From: an uncultured Bacteroides sp.
Lineage (GTDB): Bacteria > Bacteroidota > Bacteroidia > Bacteroidales > Bacteroidaceae
NCBI GenBank assembly: GCA_945607605.1
Contig: CALYZE010000002.1
Coordinates: forward strand, 1 to 64,000
DNA: 64,000 nucleotides
Reading direction: 5' to 3'
Shown: in pieces, positions 8,935 to 18,515 of the stretch
Position numbering within the stretch: position 1 is the first letter of the stretch
Layout of the letters: each line of letters starts with the position of its first letter
Notes under the pieces: model-generated
Seen by the model: the letters and a program-made list of their open reading frames with translations, nothing else
Databases searched by the model: none
Told to the model about the DNA's origin: nothing
Program-made: the position numbers and the translations under genes

Positions 8935-9510
8935 ATGAGCAAAAAAAAAGTAGAACTACAAGTACTGAATATTTCTAATAGCCAAGCTCAAGCAGGTGCT
9001 TATGCTTTGGTTTTGGGCGAAGTAGATGGCAAACGTCAACTTCCGGTTATTATTGGCGCTTCCGAAGCGCAGGCAATGGTCATTGAGTTGAAGGGCATTG
9101 TTCCGCCTCGCCCGTTAACATACAATCTGTTTGCTTCCGTACTTGAGGTTTTAGGAGTTCAGCTTATGCACGTTCTTATTTATAAAGTAGATAATGGCGT
9201 TTTCTATTCTTATCTTTACATGAAAGAAGATGAAACGATTCTCCGCATTGATGCTCGTACAAGTGATGCCGTGGCACTTGCTCTTCGAATGAGTGCCCCC
9301 ATCTTCATTTACGAGGAGATTCTGGAAACAGAACAGTTGAAAACCGAAAAAAGCACCGATAACGACCATGAAAATGAACAGGAAGACCTCTCAAAAGATA
9401 ATGCGCTCGATATTCTGAAAGCAGCCCTCCAAAAAGCAGTTGAAGAAGAAGATTATGAGCATGCAGCTCTTCTGAGAGACCAAATTAATCAACATAAGAA
9501 TAACCCCTAA
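8935..9510 (+). CDS. Bifunctional nuclease family protein (DUF151) with UvrB/UvrC motif
   Basis: 191-residue cytoplasmic protein. The N-terminal DUF151/BFN domain (about residues 5-130) shows the family pattern LPVIIGASEAQAMVIEL and RIDARTSDAVALALR. A short acidic linker follows, then a C-terminal UVR-type helical hairpin (about 155-190, EEEDYEHAALLRDQIN), as in UvrB/UvrC interaction motifs. Plant members have RNase and DNase activity; bacterial roles are poorly defined. The start is the ATG 24 bases after the permease stop, and rsmE begins 4 bases downstream, implying cotranscription. Confidence 0.9.
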   Translation: MSKKKVELQVLNISNSQAQAGAYALVLGEVDGKRQLPVIIGASEAQAMVIELKGIVPPRPLTYNLFASVLEVLGVQLMHVLIYKVDNGVFYSYLYMKEDETILRIDARTSDAVALALRMSAPIFIYEEILETEQLKTEKSTDNDHENEQEDLSKDNALDILKAALQKAVEEEDYEHAALLRDQINQHKNNP

Positions 9511-9514
9511 TTCT

Positions 9515-10213
9515 ATGCACGTATTCTATACACCCAACATACAAACAGACACAGAACTACCTGAAGAGGAGGCAGCACATGCCATACGAGTATTACGCTT
9601 GCAAATCGGAGATGAAGTGAGACTAACCGATGGTAACGGCCATTTTTATCGTGCCGAAATAAGTGTTGTTTCCAATAAAAGATGTTTTGTCCAGCTTATG
9701 GAAACACTTCCACAACCCCCTTTGTGGGGCGGACATCTGCACATAGCCATGGCACCTACTAAAAATATGGATCGCACAGAATGGTTTGTTGAAAAGGCTA
9801 CCGAAATAGGCTTCGATGAACTGACTTTTCTGAACTGTCGCTTCTCAGAACGAAAAATAATCAAGACAGAGCGTATCTCCAAGATATTGATTTCTGCCAT
9901 CAAACAATCTCTCAAGGCACGCTTACCAAAGCTAAATGAAATGACAGACTTCAACAAGTTCATCATTCAACCCTTTAAAGGACAGAAATTTATCGCCCAT
10001 TGTTATGAAGGAGAAAAACCGTTACTCAAAGATATTATCCGTAAAGGAGAAGATGCCCTCGTACTTATTGGTCCCGAAGGAGATTTTAGCGAAGAAGAGG
10101 TAAAAAAGGCTCTGGTAAACGGATATACTCCAATTAGCTTGGGGCAATCACGGCTGCGTACTGAAACAGCTGCACTCGTTGCTTGCCACATCTTGAATTT
10201 ACAGAATCAATGA
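9515..10213 (+). CDS. rsmE: 16S rRNA (uracil-1498-N3)-methyltransferase
   Basis: 232-residue SPOUT-fold enzyme that methylates U1498 of 16S rRNA using SAM. The N-terminal PUA-like part (residues 1-70) contains HAIRVLRLQIGDEVRLTDG. The C-terminal knot carries the diagnostic LIGPEGDFSEEE (near residue 186), ISLGQSRLRTETAA (near 208) and the MDRTEWFVEKATEIG segment (near 86). Length and motifs are normal. It sits 4 bases after the DUF151 gene, and the DUF4836 lipoprotein begins 23 bases downstream. Confidence 0.95.
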   Translation: MHVFYTPNIQTDTELPEEEAAHAIRVLRLQIGDEVRLTDGNGHFYRAEISVVSNKRCFVQLMETLPQPPLWGGHLHIAMAPTKNMDRTEWFVEKATEIGFDELTFLNCRFSERKIIKTERISKILISAIKQSLKARLPKLNEMTDFNKFIIQPFKGQKFIAHCYEGEKPLLKDIIRKGEDALVLIGPEGDFSEEEVKKALVNGYTPISLGQSRLRTETAALVACHILNLQNQ

Positions 10214-10236
10214 ATATTCATCAAAACTACAATGAT

Positions 10237-11790
10237 ATGAAGAAAAGTTTATTCCTTCAGCTTTCAGTACTGGCAGTACTAATTGTATTTGTAAGCTCTT
10301 GTTCTCAAAAGGCTGCAGAGTATACTAATGCCATTCCCGCCAATGCTAGCGGAGTAGTATCTATCAACCTAAAAACTTTAGCTGAAAAAGCGGGAGTTAA
10401 TGATAAAGAGAATAAAGAGGCTTTAATAAAGTTGACAGAGGCTATGAAAAGCGGTATGAATGCGGCTACCTTCCAACAATTGGAAGCCGTCATGAAAGAT
10501 CCGTCAAAGTCGGGTGTAGATGTCACCGCCCCGGTATATATTTTTAAAGCACCTACTTTTGATTACACCACCTTAGTTGCTAAAGTGATTGATGAGGACG
10601 AACTAAAGAACTTCCTTGAAGTGACTCAGAAGGAATTGTCGAATGCTCCAATTACTGAAGGAGATGGGTATTCTTTGATTCAAATTACCAAGCAATCATT
10701 AGTGGCCTTCAATGCTTCAACGCTGTTGGCTGTGGACTATAATAATGCTGCACAACTTGATAAGATTAAGGAAGGCATCACCTCCTTACTAAAACAAACA
10801 GAAGAAAACAGCATCAATCAAAGCGAAGCATTCAAAAAGATGCAAAAGCAAAATGGAGAAGTTAACATGTTCTTTTCCCCTTCCGGCGTTCTTGGTGCCT
10901 ATACCAAACAAATCAACTTTGGTATGCCTAAAGACATTGACTTGAAAGACCTGATAATACTGGGTAGCCTCTCTTTCGAAAAAGGGAAAATAGAAATGGT
11001 GATCAAAAACCACACGGAAAATCCGGAACTAAAAGCGATGTTGGCAAAGCAGATAAAAAGTACGCGTCCCATTGAAAATACATTCTTGAAGTATTTCCCA
11101 AAATCTACTGTAGGCTTGCTGAGCATAGGCGTAAATGGTGAAGAGTTCTACAACCTATTGCAAGAAAACGAGCAGTTTCGTAACGAGTTCTCCATTACCA
11201 AGGCTGACGAAATTAAAAATTTATTCAGCACATTTCAGAATGATCTGACTATAGGTCTTATCAACATAACCATGAGTAAAGCTCCTTCTTTCCTCGCTTA
11301 TGCTAGTATTCAGAACAACGTTTCCCTAAAAGATCTATATGAAAAGAAAGACCAATTGGGTTTGAGTCGAGGAGATGATATTGTGAAACTTACTGACAAT
11401 GATTATGTTTACAAATCACGCAGTCTGAACATTTTCTTCGGTATACGCGACAAACAAATGTATGCCACCAACGATGAAATATTATACAAAAACATTTGTA
11501 AGGATGTTGATCCGTCTGCCAAAGATACAAACTATGCCTCCGAGATAAAAGGGAAACGCTCTGCTATTGTCATCAATGCCGAAGCCATCCTCGAGTTGCC
11601 AATAGTGAAGATGCTGGTTGGATACGGCGGTGCAGAATATAATATGTACTATTCACTTGGTAGCAATATCTCTTATCTGGAAGCAACCAGTGAAAGTGAT
11701 GAAGCCCATATCACCCTTCAGCTGAAAGACAAGAATGTAAATGCATTAAAACAGGTCGCAAACTTTGTAAAAGAGTTTGCAGGGATGTAA
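10237..11790 (+). CDS. DUF4836 family lipoprotein
   Basis: 517-residue exported lipoprotein. The signal peptide ends in the lipobox VSSC, so acylation would occur at the cysteine near residue 22. The mature start (YTNAIPANASGVVSINLKTLAEKAG) is characteristic of Bacteroidetes DUF4836 proteins, which have no known activity. The frame is open upstream to 10183, but ATG 10237 gives a proper signal peptide and avoids overlap with rsmE. The ABC ATPase gene begins 57 bases downstream and the permease after that, suggesting a functional trio; the link is contextual. Confidence 0.85.
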   Translation: MKKSLFLQLSVLAVLIVFVSSCSQKAAEYTNAIPANASGVVSINLKTLAEKAGVNDKENKEALIKLTEAMKSGMNAATFQQLEAVMKDPSKSGVDVTAPVYIFKAPTFDYTTLVAKVIDEDELKNFLEVTQKELSNAPITEGDGYSLIQITKQSLVAFNASTLLAVDYNNAAQLDKIKEGITSLLKQTEENSINQSEAFKKMQKQNGEVNMFFSPSGVLGAYTKQINFGMPKDIDLKDLIILGSLSFEKGKIEMVIKNHTENPELKAMLAKQIKSTRPIENTFLKYFPKSTVGLLSIGVNGEEFYNLLQENEQFRNEFSITKADEIKNLFSTFQNDLTIGLINITMSKAPSFLAYASIQNNVSLKDLYEKKDQLGLSRGDDIVKLTDNDYVYKSRSLNIFFGIRDKQMYATNDEILYKNICKDVDPSAKDTNYASEIKGKRSAIVINAEAILELPIVKMLVGYGGAEYNMYYSLGSNISYLEATSESDEAHITLQLKDKNVNALKQVANFVKEFAGM

Positions 11791-11847
11791 AACGATAACG
11801 AGTGTTTACTAAAAAAAATGAATACTAATTAAGCACTGATATAAATC

Positions 11848-12492
11848 ATGTACAGCATTCACTTACAGCAAACGCTACCTCAAGTGTTCGCTGGTCGCGA
11901 TGCCATTACTTCAGATGTATGGCATCAAGACATTGTCTTTCACAAAGGCAAATCTTACCTGGTAGAAGCTGTCTCCGGTACCGGAAAATCTTCGATATGC
12001 AGCTATATTTACGGATATCGACGCGACTATCAGGGTATTATTAATTTTGATGAACGCAATATTCGCTCACTCTCTGTCAACGAATGGGTAGAAGTTCGCA
12101 AGAACTCTCTCAGCATCCTCTTTCAGGAGTTACGTATCTTCCCCGAACTGACCGCTTTCGAAAATGTACAGCTAAAGAACCGACTCACCAATTTTAAAAA
12201 GAAAAAAGAAGTTCTCGCTCTTTTTGAGACATTAGGAGTTGATGACAAAGTAAATGAAAAAGCGGCCAAATTATCCTTCGGACAACAACAACGGGTTGCT
12301 TTTATACGTAGCCTTTGCCAACCTTTTGATTTTATCTTCTTAGATGAGCCCATCAGCCATCTGGACGATGAAAATGGACTTATCATGAGTCGTTTGCTTA
12401 CAGAGGAAGTAGAGCGCCAAGGCGCAGGAATTATCGTGACTTCCATCGGAAAGCATCTGCCATTAAACTATGATGAGACTTTAAAGCTCTAA
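11848..12492 (+). CDS. ABC transporter ATP-binding protein with atypical H-loop
   Basis: 214-residue ATPase resembling the LolD/MacB nucleotide-binding group but shorter. Walker A is AVSGTGKSS (near residue 44), the Q-loop is ILFQELRIFPELTAFENV, the signature is LSFGQQQ rather than LSGGQ, and Walker B with D-loop is FIFLDEPISHLDDE. After the last beta strand the sequence reads IIVTSIGKH, so a serine stands where the switch histidine is expected (near residue 198). The partner permease is 79 bases downstream. The family call is secure, the substrate unknown. Confidence 0.88.
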   Translation: MYSIHLQQTLPQVFAGRDAITSDVWHQDIVFHKGKSYLVEAVSGTGKSSICSYIYGYRRDYQGIINFDERNIRSLSVNEWVEVRKNSLSILFQELRIFPELTAFENVQLKNRLTNFKKKKEVLALFETLGVDDKVNEKAAKLSFGQQQRVAFIRSLCQPFDFIFLDEPISHLDDENGLIMSRLLTEEVERQGAGIIVTSIGKHLPLNYDETLKL

Positions 12493-12571
12493 TTCAGTAT
12501 ATACCAGCGATAAAACAATAATATGAGCAACTTCAATCATACATTGTAAATCGTAAAATCTACATAGACAG

Positions 12572-13780
12572 ATGAATAGACTTGTTTGGAAACTGCTTCG
12601 CCAGCACATCAGCATCGGACAACTGACAGGCTTCTTTCTTGCTAACCTTTTTGGCATGATGATCGTATTGTTGAGTGTGCAATTCTACCGTGATGTCCTC
12701 CCCGTCTTTACGCAAGGAGACAGTTTTATGAAGAAGGATTATATTATTGCTACCAAAAAGATCAGTGCTCTGGGCAATTTTGCAGGAAAAAGCAGTCACT
12801 TCTCTAAAGAGGAAATTAAAGAACTGGAAACACAACCTTTCACAAAAAGTGTAGGTGCTTTTACTCCTTCTTTATTCAAGGTCTCCGCCGGATTAGGAAT
12901 GCAAGAGGCAGGCATCCATCTGTCTACAGAAATGTTTTTTGAATCTGTTCCGGACGAATACGTAGATGTCAGTCTAGACAAGTGGCACTTCGACGAAAAT
13001 ACAACCGTGATACCTATTATTATCCCTCGTAATTACCTGAATCTCTATAACTTCGGGTTTGCCCAAAGCCGGAGTCTTCCCAAACTATCAGAAGGACTGA
13101 TGAGTCTGATACAGATGGATATCATGATGCGAGGGAATGGCCGTATAGAGCAATATAAAGGTAATATCGTAGGATTTTCGAATCGATTGAACACAATTCT
13201 TGTGCCTCAATCATTCATGAATTGGGCTAACCAAGCCTTTGCCCCTGGAGAAGAGGCACCACCTTCACGCCTCATTATAGAAGTAAAAAATCCGACAGAT
13301 GCTGCTATCGCCCAGTATTTTCAGAAAAAGAATTACGATACAGAAGGCGATAATCTGGATGCAGGTAAAACAACCTATTTCCTGCGTCTTATCACTGGCA
13401 TCGTCATAGGAGTAGGCTTATTCATCAGTATTTTGTCATTCTATATCCTCATGCTAAGCATTTTTCTTCTACTCCAGAAGAACAGTACAAAACTTGAAAA
13501 TCTGTTATTGATAGGATACAGTCCTAACCGTGTAGCACTTCCTTATAATATGCTAACCGTAAGCCTCAACATCCTTATTTTGTTGCTGTCTGTGGGCGGA
13601 GTAGCATGGCTACGGTTCTATTATATTGAGGCAATTCGTACGCTATTTCCACAACTGGAGACCGGCTCATTATTGCCTTGCTTCATCACAGGATGCATCT
13701 TATTCATTGCCGTATCTCTGTTGAATATCACCATGATTCAGAAGAAAATTATAAATATATGGGGAGGTAAGATCAACTGA
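12572..13780 (+). CDS. ABC transporter permease (FtsX/MacB-like topology)
   Basis: 402-residue inner-membrane protein. One N-terminal transmembrane helix (about residues 18-38) precedes a large periplasmic domain (about 40-265). Three C-terminal helices follow (about 270-300, 325-350 and 365-390), the arrangement of type VII (MacB/FtsX/LolC) exporters. A cytoplasmic loop between helices 2 and 3 (LLLQKNSTKLENLLLIGYSPNRV) fits the usual coupling region. Its ATPase is the gene just upstream. Such systems extract or move substrates at the outer face of the inner membrane; the substrate here is not known. It converges with the hybrid sensor gene, 7 bases away. Confidence 0.83.
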   Translation: MNRLVWKLLRQHISIGQLTGFFLANLFGMMIVLLSVQFYRDVLPVFTQGDSFMKKDYIIATKKISALGNFAGKSSHFSKEEIKELETQPFTKSVGAFTPSLFKVSAGLGMQEAGIHLSTEMFFESVPDEYVDVSLDKWHFDENTTVIPIIIPRNYLNLYNFGFAQSRSLPKLSEGLMSLIQMDIMMRGNGRIEQYKGNIVGFSNRLNTILVPQSFMNWANQAFAPGEEAPPSRLIIEVKNPTDAAIAQYFQKKNYDTEGDNLDAGKTTYFLRLITGIVIGVGLFISILSFYILMLSIFLLLQKNSTKLENLLLIGYSPNRVALPYNMLTVSLNILILLLSVGGVAWLRFYYIEAIRTLFPQLETGSLLPCFITGCILFIAVSLLNITMIQKKIINIWGGKIN

Positions 13781-13787
13781 TTTTTTA

Positions 13788-16700
13788 CTATTTCGTTTTA
13801 TCCTTATTGATATACTCTTTGGGTGACATGCCATACTTTTCGCGGAAAGAGCTGGAAAAATGCGACAAACTAGTATATCCGGTAGCATAAGCAATCTCGG
13901 AAATGGTCACTCCTTTGTCTTGTGATAGCAAAGCAGCGGCTTGCTGCAAACGAATGTTCTTAATGAAATCGCGCGCTGAGAGATTAGTTAGTTCTTTCAA
14001 CTTGCGGTATACATGTACACGACTCAACCCAACCTCAGAAGCAAGCATTTCAACGTTCAGCTTCGGATTATCCAAGTGGTCATTAATCACTTTCATTATT
14101 TTGTTCATCAAAATCTCGTCACTCGACTTCATCGAAATCTTTTCCATTCTATCTTCCTGTTGTTGTGCCCCACTAAACTTATTACGAAGCAAACGACGAT
14201 TGGCTATCAGATTAGCAATGGTACTTTTCAAAAACTCTGTATGGAAAGGTTTTACTATATAAGCATCTGCTCCGATTTCCATACCTTCTAAAGTCTCTTC
14301 AGGTCTAGATTTAGCTGTCAACAGAATTAATGGAATATGATTGACATTGGTATTCTGTTTTAATTTACGGCACAGAGTCAGCCCATCCATTTCAGGCATC
14401 ATTATATCCGAGATTACTAAATCAGGAGCAGTCCTCAAAATAACATCATAGGCCACCTTCCCATTGTTACACGTTTCCACCTTATACTCATCAGATAATT
14501 CAGACTTCAAATAAGACCTAATTTCTTCTTCATCTTCTACTATCAGAATACGTAGGCAAGTTTTCGATCTACCTGATTTCGAATCATCAGTTTCAAATAG
14601 TTCATTTGCCAAACTCGCCGATGGCATTATCCTCTTAGAAAGAGAAATGGCTTCTCCGTCCTCTATTGTTTCCAGTTCATCGCCCTTTAAATGTGCAGAA
14701 CCCAAAGGAAGTCGAATGATAAAGCGGCAACCCGAAACATTTTCTCGATTCTCCGCAAATATGATTCCATGATGTAACTGCACCAATGAACGTGATAAAT
14801 GCAACCCAATTCCTGTTCCAAAATTAGATTTTGTTACATCATTGTCTATCTGATAGAAACGTTCAAAAATGCGTTCTATCCTATTTCGATCTATACCAAT
14901 GCCACTATCTGCTATCACTATCTGGAAATAGTTACGCAGTGCATCTCGTCGTGCAGTATCCCTGCCCGTGGTCAAGCAGACTCGGATTTCACCTTCCTCT
15001 GGTGTGTATTTGAAAGCATTAGAAAAAATATTCATCAGTACTTTATCAAAATTATTCAGATCAATCCAAGCTTTTAGCAATGGCATTTCATGCTCAAAGG
15101 TGAAACGTATATTCTTCTTGTGCGATAAGTATTCAAATGTCTGCATCACATCATTGACAAAACCTACTATATCCGTTTCACGGAACTTCAAAAACATCTG
15201 TCCTTTATCTAATTTACGAATATCCATCAACTGGTTTATTAGGCGCAAGATCCGTTGGGCATTGCGGTAGATCATCAAATATGTTTTATGCAACCCTTCT
15301 TCTTTCTGTTCTGCCAGTAACTTCTCCAACGGATTGATGATAAGTGTCATCGGCGTACGTATTTCATGGGAAATATTGATAAAGAATTGCAATTTAGCTT
15401 CGTTCAGTTGTTCAGCATGCTCTCGTTCCAATATTTCACGACGATGCCGCATACGAGAAAGAATATAGTTAACAATTCCTAGGACTAAGAGCCCCGCCAA
15501 AACGACATAAATTAAATAAGCCCACCAGGTCTGATACCAAGGTGGAGTGATTAATACTCGTACGATTTTCGTTTCTGAAAAATTACCATGATTAAGTGCA
15601 CGTACCCGCAATGTATATTTACCGGGAGGCAGATTATTATAGGTCACACGGTTTACTCCAGGTTCGGTTACAGACCATTGGGAGCTTAACTCGTCCATTT
15701 TATATTGATAAGCAATCTCCTCTGAATTATTATATTGCAACGTAGAAAATACAATACTAAAAGTATTATCCTGATGAGATAATCTAAAAAGAGTAGCCTC
15801 TTGTACGGAAGTGTCAATAATAGTCTCTCCACTTGAAAGGGTGTTTTTATGTACCGGTTTGTTAAACACATAAAAATCGGTAACCCATACGTTCATTTCT
15901 TTAGAAACATTATTGAAATCTTCTGGAAAAAAACAAGTCACACCATTCACACCTCCAAAATAGATTTTGCCCTTTCTGTCTTTATAAAAAGCACCATGGG
16001 TAAACTCATTACCTTGCAAACCATCTCCCGAATAATAATTAATAAATCGGTTCTCTTTCACATCATACTTACTGATTCCCATATAAGTACTGATCCATAT
16101 ATTATGTTGAGAATCTTCACAAAGTCCGCAAATAACATTATTCGGCAATCCATCTTTGGTTGTGAACTTCCGCACTTCTTTCGTCCGTTTATTGAAACAA
16201 TACAGACCATCCGTAGTTCCCGCCCAAATATTTCCCGCATAATCTTCTTGAATAGCATAACCAACGCAATCTGTTATCAGGGTATTGACTTTATTATAAT
16301 TGACAAAACTTCCAGAGGAGGGATTAAAGCAACTGATGCCTTTATAGTGCCCTAACCAAATAACACCTTCACTATCGCAGAAAATATAATTTATCCAATC
16401 ATTAGATAATTCATTCCTCTTCAGATCACCGGTTTCATCTTTGGATGACTCATAATGCTTCAAATCTCCGGTTCGTAAATTATATTGATAAAATCCCGAA
16501 CCTAATGTCCCAATATAAAGACGTTTGTTTTTATCCTCAGTAATAGAAATAATCTTTTCATTCTCAATAGACAAAAAATAGTTGCATTCACCTGTCAAAG
16601 GATTCATTTTAGCCAATCCACGCGTATAAGAGCCTACCCAAAGATTTCCATCGGAATCTTCAAAAACACTCATTATAGTATTTGCTATCGAGTGTTTAGA

Positions 16701-17876
16701 TTTTCCAGGTTGAAAATGCTTCAATCGCACACCGTTTGCATCTAGTTCATAAATTCCTTCATTATCAGCACCTACCCAAAGATGATCGTTGCTGTCTTGA
16801 AAAACAGACATTACACACCCTTGACCGATGGGGTTATAGTAAATAGACTTACTACCGTAATATTCAAACGGAGTTTCCTGCTTAGGCATCAGAAGAATTC
16901 CTTTCTGAAACAACCCTAGCCATAAGTTTTTATCTTTATCTTCCAGAATAGCATGTACCTTTCCTTCCGAAAAGTCTATCGGAGCCGAATTAAGCGTATA
17001 GTCTACCAATTGCTTGTTGACCGAATTATAGATCTTCACTCCTTGTCCGTCGGTCCCTACCAAAAGTTGACCCTCTACTATTGACATGCAATATACGGAA
17101 ATCTCATTACCTCCAGCATAAGGGACGGCAATAATAGTATTTGTTTTTCTATCGTAACGTGACAATCCTTGTTTTTGCGTACCAATAAATAGATTCCCTT
17201 GGTTATCCTCAATAATAGCAGATACATTGTTGTCATTAAGTGCTGGATATTTGAAGACACGCACTTCATTTGTCGCTGGTGAGTAGCAAATCAAGCCATT
17301 GCCATAGGTGCCTATCCAAATATTATAGTGAGAATCTTCATAAAAACAAGACTGAAAATTATAATTAGCTTGTCGCAGAAAATCATCGACCGAAACGGCC
17401 TGTTTACGCTGTTGATCCAAACGAAACATACCTTGTCCGGTAGTGGTCAGCCAAACTTCTCCATTTCTTAACTCTTGTATTTGAGTAACGTGCGGAAAAA
17501 CTTGTTTACCCGCACGAATCATTGGTATGGTTCGATAGGTATCTGTATCTCTATCGTATTTCATCAATCCATCAATACATCCTATAAATAAAGTCAGCTC
17601 ATTATCCTCATACAAGGTACGTACATAGTTATTCCTAATAGAGACAGAGTCACCCGTAACATGCCAATAGTTTGCAAAACGCAAACCATCGAAACGATTA
17701 AGTCCATACTCTGTAGCTGCCCATACGTAACCTTTACTATCTTGGAATAATTGATTGATTAAACTACTGGATAATCCTTTTTCAGTAGAATAAAATCTTC
17801 CGGTCTGTGCCTGTAGTGGAATAGCCGTCAAAAAAAGCAATGGGAGAAGGAAATATATTCTGAATAATGTTCTCAT
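13788..17876 (-). CDS. Hybrid two-component system sensor/regulator (HTCS) of the xylan locus
   Basis: 1362-residue one-protein signalling system spanning the inner membrane. Order: signal peptide (1-24); two-propeller periplasmic sensor of Reg_prop repeats (about 25-700, many copies of IWIGTYGNGL-like blades); Y_Y_Y domain (about 714-772); transmembrane helix (about 782-805); HisKA with phospho-accepting His in SHEIRTP (near 836); HATPase with DSGIGI (near 990); receiver with phospho-Asp in VISDIMMPEMDG (near 1157); C-terminal AraC-type HTH (about 1262-1355). A longer frame begins at TTG 17900, but ATG 17876 starts exactly at the signal peptide. By family precedent it binds oligosaccharide in the periplasm and activates the adjoining locus. 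Confidence 0.95.
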   Translation of the reverse strand: MRTLFRIYFLLPLLFLTAIPLQAQTGRFYSTEKGLSSSLINQLFQDSKGYVWAATEYGLNRFDGLRFANYWHVTGDSVSIRNNYVRTLYEDNELTLFIGCIDGLMKYDRDTDTYRTIPMIRAGKQVFPHVTQIQELRNGEVWLTTTGQGMFRLDQQRKQAVSVDDFLRQANYNFQSCFYEDSHYNIWIGTYGNGLICYSPATNEVRVFKYPALNDNNVSAIIEDNQGNLFIGTQKQGLSRYDRKTNTIIAVPYAGGNEISVYCMSIVEGQLLVGTDGQGVKIYNSVNKQLVDYTLNSAPIDFSEGKVHAILEDKDKNLWLGLFQKGILLMPKQETPFEYYGSKSIYYNPIGQGCVMSVFQDSNDHLWVGADNEGIYELDANGVRLKHFQPGKSKHSIANTIMSVFEDSDGNLWVGSYTRGLAKMNPLTGECNYFLSIENEKIISITEDKNKRLYIGTLGSGFYQYNLRTGDLKHYESSKDETGDLKRNELSNDWINYIFCDSEGVIWLGHYKGISCFNPSSGSFVNYNKVNTLITDCVGYAIQEDYAGNIWAGTTDGLYCFNKRTKEVRKFTTKDGLPNNVICGLCEDSQHNIWISTYMGISKYDVKENRFINYYSGDGLQGNEFTHGAFYKDRKGKIYFGGVNGVTCFFPEDFNNVSKEMNVWVTDFYVFNKPVHKNTLSSGETIIDTSVQEATLFRLSHQDNTFSIVFSTLQYNNSEEIAYQYKMDELSSQWSVTEPGVNRVTYNNLPPGKYTLRVRALNHGNFSETKIVRVLITPPWYQTWWAYLIYVVLAGLLVLGIVNYILSRMRHRREILEREHAEQLNEAKLQFFINISHEIRTPMTLIINPLEKLLAEQKEEGLHKTYLMIYRNAQRILRLINQLMDIRKLDKGQMFLKFRETDIVGFVNDVMQTFEYLSHKKNIRFTFEHEMPLLKAWIDLNNFDKVLMNIFSNAFKYTPEEGEIRVCLTTGRDTARRDALRNYFQIVIADSGIGIDRNRIERIFERFYQIDNDVTKSNFGTGIGLHLSRSLVQLHHGIIFAENRENVSGCRFIIRLPLGSAHLKGDELETIEDGEAISLSKRIMPSASLANELFETDDSKSGRSKTCLRILIVEDEEEIRSYLKSELSDEYKVETCNNGKVAYDVILRTAPDLVISDIMMPEMDGLTLCRKLKQNTNVNHIPLILLTAKSRPEETLEGMEIGADAYIVKPFHTEFLKSTIANLIANRRLLRNKFSGAQQQEDRMEKISMKSSDEILMNKIMKVINDHLDNPKLNVEMLASEVGLSRVHVYRKLKELTNLSARDFIKNIRLQQAAALLSQDKGVTISEIAYATGYTSLSHFSSSFREKYGMSPKEYINKDKTK

Positions 17877-17897
17877 AAGGAAAAATTTAAAGCTAAA

Positions 17898-17905
17898 CAA
17901 AAGTA
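17898..17905 (-). promoter_or_regulatory. -7 promoter element for the HTCS gene
   Basis: The minus strand reads TACTTTTG, matching TAnnTTTG, about 22 bases before the HTCS ATG. The TGTTAC repeats lie upstream of it, where an activator or repressor could act. Confidence 0.5.
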
Positions 17906-17943
17906 CAAAAAAATATAGAGTATTCTATGCCATATAACATAAA

Positions 17944-18056
17944 TGTTACATCAAGAGAATTCTTTGTTACGTATAGGAAAGTCATGTAACAATAGTATGT
18001 AACACACGAAACATTTAGAGAAGCATTGTCCTACATAGTTTTATAAATTTGTAACA
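17944..18056. promoter_or_regulatory. Five TGTTAC/GTAACA motifs between HTCS and the xylan operon
   Basis: TGTTAC occurs at 17944-17949 and 17965-17970, and its complement GTAACA at 17986-17991, 17999-18004 and 18051-18056. The first three starts are exactly 21 bases apart, i.e. on one face of the helix. The set lies in the 221-base spacer between two divergently read units, so it is a candidate operator for the HTCS AraC domain. The binding role is inference. Confidence 0.5.
18044..18051 (+). promoter_or_regulatory. Candidate -7 element for the plus-strand xylan operon
   Basis: TAAATTTG matches TAnnTTTG on the plus strand, 46 bases before the GH10 remnant, and touches the last GTAACA motif. 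No similar element was seen in 18464-18612, so the operon may be transcribed from here through the remnant. Confidence 0.4.
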
Positions 18057-18097
18057 AGAAAAATAAATTGTTTAACGATTAAATCAATGAGCAGTAA

Positions 18098-18463
18098 ATG
18101 ACCTATTTAAAAAAGCACATTAAAAATCTACGTATCAACTACGAAGCCACGGCCAATCCAACTATAGCACAGCAGCAGAAACAAGCTGACATTTATCGCA
18201 TGGTTATTGAATCGTATAAAACTAACATTCCTAAAGCACAGCAATCAGGCATCACGCTTTGGGGATTGTCTGATCATGCTGATGAACACACCTATTGGTT
18301 TACAGGAGACACGCCTAACATCTTTGATGCCAATTATGCTCGTAAAGTTGCCTATAAAGGAGTATGCGACGGTATAGCCGGTCGAGATATCAGCGAAGAT
18401 TTTACCGGTGATGACTGGACAAATGCTTATAAGTCTGAAGAAACGGAAACTCCTGCCCAATAA
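18098..18463 (+). pseudogene. C-terminal remnant of a GH10 endo-xylanase
   Basis: 121 residues that match only the end of a GH10 barrel. The segment SGITLWGLSDHADEH and the following DTPNIFDANYARKVAYKGV correspond to the last two beta/alpha units of family members. Both catalytic glutamates, which lie earlier in GH10, are missing, and there is no signal peptide, so it cannot be an active xylanase. It is not a copy of the GH10 module at 23538, whose end reads [13 protein letters not shown] see no GH10-like frame upstream of 18098. It looks like a decayed relic of a separate xylanase gene that may still be transcribed. Confidence 0.75.
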
Positions 18464-18515
18464 GAATATCAGAAAGATGTAACTACTACATCTTTCTAGT
18501 ATTCCTGAGCAAAAA

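Noticed and set aside
17877..17900. TTG start of the HTCS 24 bases upstream
   Set aside because: ATG 17876 begins right at the signal peptide; the extension adds hydrophobic residues without a family match.
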